From: Sycobia sp. Sy_11
Lineage: Eukaryota; Arthropoda; Insecta; Hymenoptera; Epichrysomallidae
NCBI GenBank assembly: GCA_018907035.1
Contig: JACCIC010000098.1
Span: 694,501 to 758,500, forward strand
Direction of reading: 5' to 3'
DNA length: 64,000 nucleotides
The notes beneath the pieces are model-generated. The model did no database searches, was not told where the DNA came from, and saw nothing but the letters and a program-made list of their open reading frames with translations. This document shows positions 59,407 to 64,000 of this stretch, in pieces. The first letter of the stretch is position 1. Every line of letters begins with the position of its first letter. Position numbers and translations under genes: made by a program.

Positions 59407-62400
59407 GACCCCATAGAGGAGCTACCACCGTTCAGGACTACAGTATATACCGAACTGTATAGTTAAATGACAAGGTAAATTCACGGCCTGCTGCTTTTTT
59501 GTGGTAATGTAGGACAGGTGTGGTTTTCGAGCGATCGAAGCTGTGGAAGTTTTCCGTCATCTTGATAGACAAAATGATAGACAAAAGTAACATTTTTCTA
59601 TAATAAATTAGATTTATATCTATAATATATTGTGTATTGTATTTGATTCTTTTAAATAAAAATACAATCAGATCATAAAATTATAATTATATAAACTAAT
59701 TCGAGTATTGTATATTTCTAACTCTGATATTGTATAATTTCTGATCTTGTTATCATGAAAATTATTAAGAGATAATTACAAAATGTATGTTTTACTTTCG
59801 ACTTTTCTTCAACTTTCATGATATATATCACTGTATATAGTTGGATTCATATTGAAAAAAAAAAGAATTTACTGATCGTTTTATACATAATACGAAATGA
59901 AAGCAAAAGAAATGAACAAAATCAATTAATTTATATAGTCAAGTACTCTATGTTTAAATCAATAAATATGTTTAAATCAATAAATTATTTGACTGTTAAA
60001 TATTTAATATGCATTTATTCTTGTACCGTAATAGTTTCCATGGAAATTATTAAAAATTAAAAATAATACTAGAATATAATAAGGAACTGTCAAAACAAAA
60101 TATTTTTTGTAAAATATATTATAAATATATTTACTAGTTCAATATTCTAGTTCACTATGCATGCTATCAATCTTACAAAATTGCTAGAATCACAAAAAAA
60201 AAACATTCAGTAACATCCAGTTTCGAACTTTATATTGTATTTTTAAATTCGAAGTAAAAGGAATTACTGGAAAAAATCAATGATGAAAATAAATAAAATA
60301 AAAATGATATGAAACATAAAGGAGCTAGACATTTTATCGCTTCTTCGACTTTATAAGCCTCGTGCTCTCTTTTAATAAATCCGCGTTTCTTGAGTTGCTT
60401 ATTGTTACAAATAAAATTTTCATTGTCTCTTTAATTGCAATTATTTCACGCCTGATTTTCTAGCGAATTCAATATGTTAATTAAGTATTTCACATCTACT
60501 TAATTTCATATTAGAACGATATATAATAATTTTGAGTTTATGTTGCAGAGGTATTATTTTGCTTTCCGTATAATGATCTACTAGGGCTGTTCAAAATGTC
60601 TCTGATTCTCTCTTTTATAGATATTATTATTTTCAATTAATCACGTGCTTGTTCCACGTCAATATTTTATCAAATAACCATTCAAGTTCTTTTACATCAT
60701 TGACCAAACAAGTGCCAACAAGTTCTTGTGGTTTTTACTTGTAGTGAATTGAAATCCTGAAAAATTTTCATAGTTTAATCATTTATTTATACATTCTTAC
60801 AGAATTTAATTCCTTGGCTAGTGATTTTTTCCCTACAAAGAAAATGGTTACGTTATCCTCAAATATTGTGTAATCAGCAGATGCAATCATTTGAATGATA
60901 TTTACTGGCGTGGAGTAATGGTTGTGTACAATCCACTGTACTATAATTTTATTATTTAAATCATTAAGAATAGAATAAAAGATACGCTGCCCGTATTTCC
61001 AGGAAGTTTGATTCTATTTTGGCAGTAGTATTCAGTGACGATAAATTAAATAGTATTATTTATGAATCTGTAAATCTGTTTATTTAGAATAAAATTCGCT
61101 GCTCTAACCTATAAATAAGGATGTTGCCGTGACTTTTAATATAATTCAAATATTTGATAAAAGTATGCTGATGAGATTTATATATTTTTTGAAGTAAAAA
61201 GAAATTCATAATGATTATTAGTAGTAGATTTCAATTTAAATCATCCTAATCCTGAAATCGCAACATGAACGATATTTTTCTAGCTTTTCTATACCTGCAT
61301 GGGCAAGTAAAACGGGGATGTGAATATGAGTTTGAAAGCCAAACATGGTAGCAGAAACAATGGCTAAATTACATAGCATTCATATTGAGTAGTTGCATTT
61401 TATTTATTTATTTATTTATATATTGTAGTATATACCGGAGTAGTATATAGAGATTGTAGTATATAGAGGGACGTGTACACGATTTTACTTCACAATGGGG
61501 CCATCATCATATTATCAATACAGCAATTCATCATACTTATATTCAGTAGTCAAACTTTGTGCACAATTTTAGGAAAAACAGTATACGTACACAAAATAGG
61601 CGATTCCCGCAAGAGTTGAGTTTATCGCTTGAATGAAGCGAGGGTGGCAAAACAATCAGCCGGTACTAAGTAATAAACTGAATAATTGCTGTTCTGTCAT
61701 CGTAATTCCTTTGTTATGGGGATTACAATTATCCATGTAGCTCGTTTCGTGCACCATGTCCGGATGTTCTGATTTATTTTTAAACGTTCTATTAATTCAA
61801 GCGTGTAATACATGTCGCTGGATTTTTTTGTTGAAAATTTTCGGGCAAAAATATTAAATATATTGGATCGATTTCATATTTTCCTAAATAGTACTGGCCA
61901 AACTTTGCTGATCGACGGTACCTGGGAAATCTAACTAGAGTTTTAATTTTACTATTTATAATCATTCCTTTTGCAATTGCTTGTAATGTTAGGCGCTCTA
62001 GTTTATTCTCGTGCTCACTGCGTTTTACCGCGAATTGTTTTTCTTTTGGAACGAATGATTAGTTTTAGATATAGAAATTCATTTGCCGGCGATATTCGAA
62101 TCTTCGTTAATTTAATCATTATTATATCAGTATCTATTCGTAATATTAAAAGCGCATACTATAGAAGGATTTTCATTATGCTAATTTATTAAAATCATAT
62201 TTTAATTATTATAATATAAAATATTATAAAATTAATTACGTGATATATAAATAATATCAATCTATAAGACAGGAGAATACGCATAGATATAACAAACTAT
62301 CGTTCACTCCAGTTCAGTAAACCATGCACCAGTCGACGCAACACTTGATCCTCGACGTAGCAGAATTAACAAAATCCTGTATCTGTAAAAAGACATTTTA

Positions 62401-62792
62401 TATCAATATACAATATATCTTATGGACTGGTTACCAATTTACGCGATAAGTCCTTGAGAAGACGTCACGTAAGTCAGTTGCAGTTTTCCACAGAGTTCAC
62501 GCAGAAGACTGATTTCCGTACTTTTACTTATAGTGTTTTTATTATATCTCTATTAAACTTACAACTTTATTTTATTTATATACTGTATTGCGTGTTACTT
62601 TTATTTTCTATTGTAAACTTTCAGAAAACTTCAATAAAGTTGATTGAAAGCAATTAAAAATCAGAAATTTCATGAATTTTAATGAAAGTTAATATAAACT
62701 GTTACCATTAAAAAGTGCCATAGGAATGAATTAATCTTCAATATATTTGAATTAACTTCAGTCATCGATTTTTGTCAAGGCAATTACAACCT

Positions 62793-62795
<3 letters not shown>
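59405..62795. other. AT-rich non-coding stretch
   Basis: No supported gene or element. Short open frames at 59818-60060, 61971-62192 and 62454-62657 are AT-driven and unassignable. Confidence 0.55.

Positions 62796-62841
<46 letters not shown>
62796..62841. repeat. (AT)n microsatellite
   Basis: About 23 AT units. Confidence 0.95.
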
Positions 62842-62846
<5 letters not shown>

Positions 62847-63393
62847 CAGTACAAACATTTATTTTTACTACATGCTCGATTGTAATACAGTAAGTTGCTC
62901 GTTCGCACATTTGAGAATGGCGCAATTTCTATTATTATATAAACGGTCAATTTTTCGTTGTGGACAAATATAATCCGTCCTGAAACGGCTTTTGATGCTA
63001 CTGGCAAATTACTGCTGAAGCTGTGTTTCGCATATGACAAAAACAGTAAGAACTGGTAAGAATAGCTGACCCATATAAGTGCTGTAGGTGGACCGTATAT
63101 AAATGCAATGTTATAACCTAATTTTTTAACAAATTATATAGAAGATGAAAATCATCTAATTCATGAAATTGATGATCACGTTAATTAAAATGAATCAACG
63201 CCAAGGGTAGAATTTTTATAGAAAACGTTATAGATATTCAGAAAACGTATTTTATGAATACTTTATTCAATTTCATATATTTATTTAAGATTAAATTACA
63301 ATATTATCATGTACTTTTATTTTGAAATTAAACATCGTTTAAAATTATATTTTATAATGGATACAAGATTTGCTTAATTCCATAGTTTAGTTC

Positions 63394-63425
63394 CTGAGGA
63401 TGAACCGTAGCGCATCAAAACGTCG
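63394..63425 (+). other. Hammerhead-like/retroelement-tail motif
   Basis: CTGAGGA, then TGA...TCA able to form a 3-bp stem II, then AAAACGTCG. The core G12 is an A, so it is degenerate if a hammerhead at all. An M1 half copy begins about 145 bp downstream. Confidence 0.3.
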
Positions 63426-63569
63426 AACACCATAGGAGAAAATAAGATGGTGAGGGCAGCCAGGTTGTCCTTCACTAACATAAAATATAGTTTATTATTT
63501 TTATTATTTTTATTTTATTTTATTATTTTTAATTTTTAATCTAATTCATTTTTAGTAATAAGTTTTATT

Positions 63570-63669
63570 TCAGAGGTTCTTCGGGGGTGATAATAAACAA
63601 GGATACTCTCACTGTCATTATTTTAGTTAATATATTATATTATAAAGACTGTAAGACCGATAAAATATT
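63570..63669 (+). repeat. M1 repeat, half copy
   Basis: CAGAGGTTCTTCGGGGGTGA, TAATAAACAAGGATACTCTC and AAGACTGTAAGACCGATAAA match the right arm of M1. Confidence 0.7.
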
Positions 63670-64000
63670 ATATATATATATATTTATATAATATATTATA
63701 TAAAATATATAAATATGTTTTAAACATCTATATCAAGTACAAAATATATAAGCTAACTAACTATAATAAACATTTAATAAACTATAATAGAATTCCAAAA
63801 AAACATTAGTTAAATGCACTATTACTCCACTTTTTTATTATCGTGATTATCAGATCGTAACTACTTTCTTGTTGTTGCTACGCGGAACACAGCTTCAGTA
63901 GTCTGACAGTAGCGTCAGATTATGACGAACTTATAGGTACATAACGCAAAAATAACCGTTTATATATTCAATATATATAAATAGCGCCATTGAGAAATGT
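63670..64000. other. AT-rich non-coding right edge
   Basis: Nothing recognisable; the right edge does not enter an identifiable gene. Confidence 0.5.

Noticed and set aside
1..64000. CRISPR arrays, bacterial operons or prophage
   Set aside because: No direct-repeat/spacer pattern, no Shine-Dalgarno-linked gene series; all real genes are spliced eukaryotic genes.

Overview
The window looks like AT-rich nuclear DNA from an insect, most probably a hymenopteran. Three spliced housekeeping genes with short introns sit among long non-coding stretches, more than a dozen long (TA)n tracts, a few GC-rich patches and many decayed transposons. The order-level call is inference from the conserved proteins and the transposon types; no marker gene fixes the species.

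Genes. The left edge carries the 5' part of the 26S proteasome lid gene Rpn12/PSMD8 on the minus strand (ATG at 679, running off the window at base 1). At 19.1-22.0 kb there is a complete eight-exon translation elongation factor 1 gamma gene on the plus strand, with a pyrimidine-rich TCT/TOP-type start. Tail to tail with it, at 22.3-24.7 kb on the minus strand, is a complete three-exon mitochondrial ribosomal protein L49 gene. An intact nuclear tRNA-Phe(GAA) lies at 46.57 kb. A D-arm-less tRNA-Phe look-alike lies at 37.64 kb.

Transposon-derived sequence. 9-15 kb: a MITE, a nested inverted-repeat block and a broken Tc1-like element that was itself hit by a LINE tail. 27-29.6 kb: a mariner fragment and a decayed Ty3/gypsy element (LTR end, gag, protease, start of RT). 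34-39.5 kb: a second LTR-type element with a gag-like coiled-coil ORF, two mariner relics and a Crypton-like tyrosine recombinase relic. 40.2-41.5 kb and 49.0-53.5 kb: two foldback elements with related, very long terminal inverted repeats; the second carries about 2.6 tandem copies of a ~710-bp unit with exon-like segments. 54.8-55.2 kb: a LINE reverse-transcriptase relic. A dispersed MITE-like family recurs at 9.1, 42.2, 45.3, 55.7 and 63.6 kb.

The genes are unrelated in pathway beyond general protein synthesis and turnover (cytosolic elongation, mitochondrial translation, proteasome, tRNA). I see no operon-like or defence system. The most unusual items are the two foldback elements, the D-armless tRNA-Phe relic, the 33-bp intronic hairpin in mRpL49, the nested inverted repeats at 10-11.3 kb and the scattered hammerhead-like tails. 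All calls were made by reading the sequence; no database search or transcript data were available.
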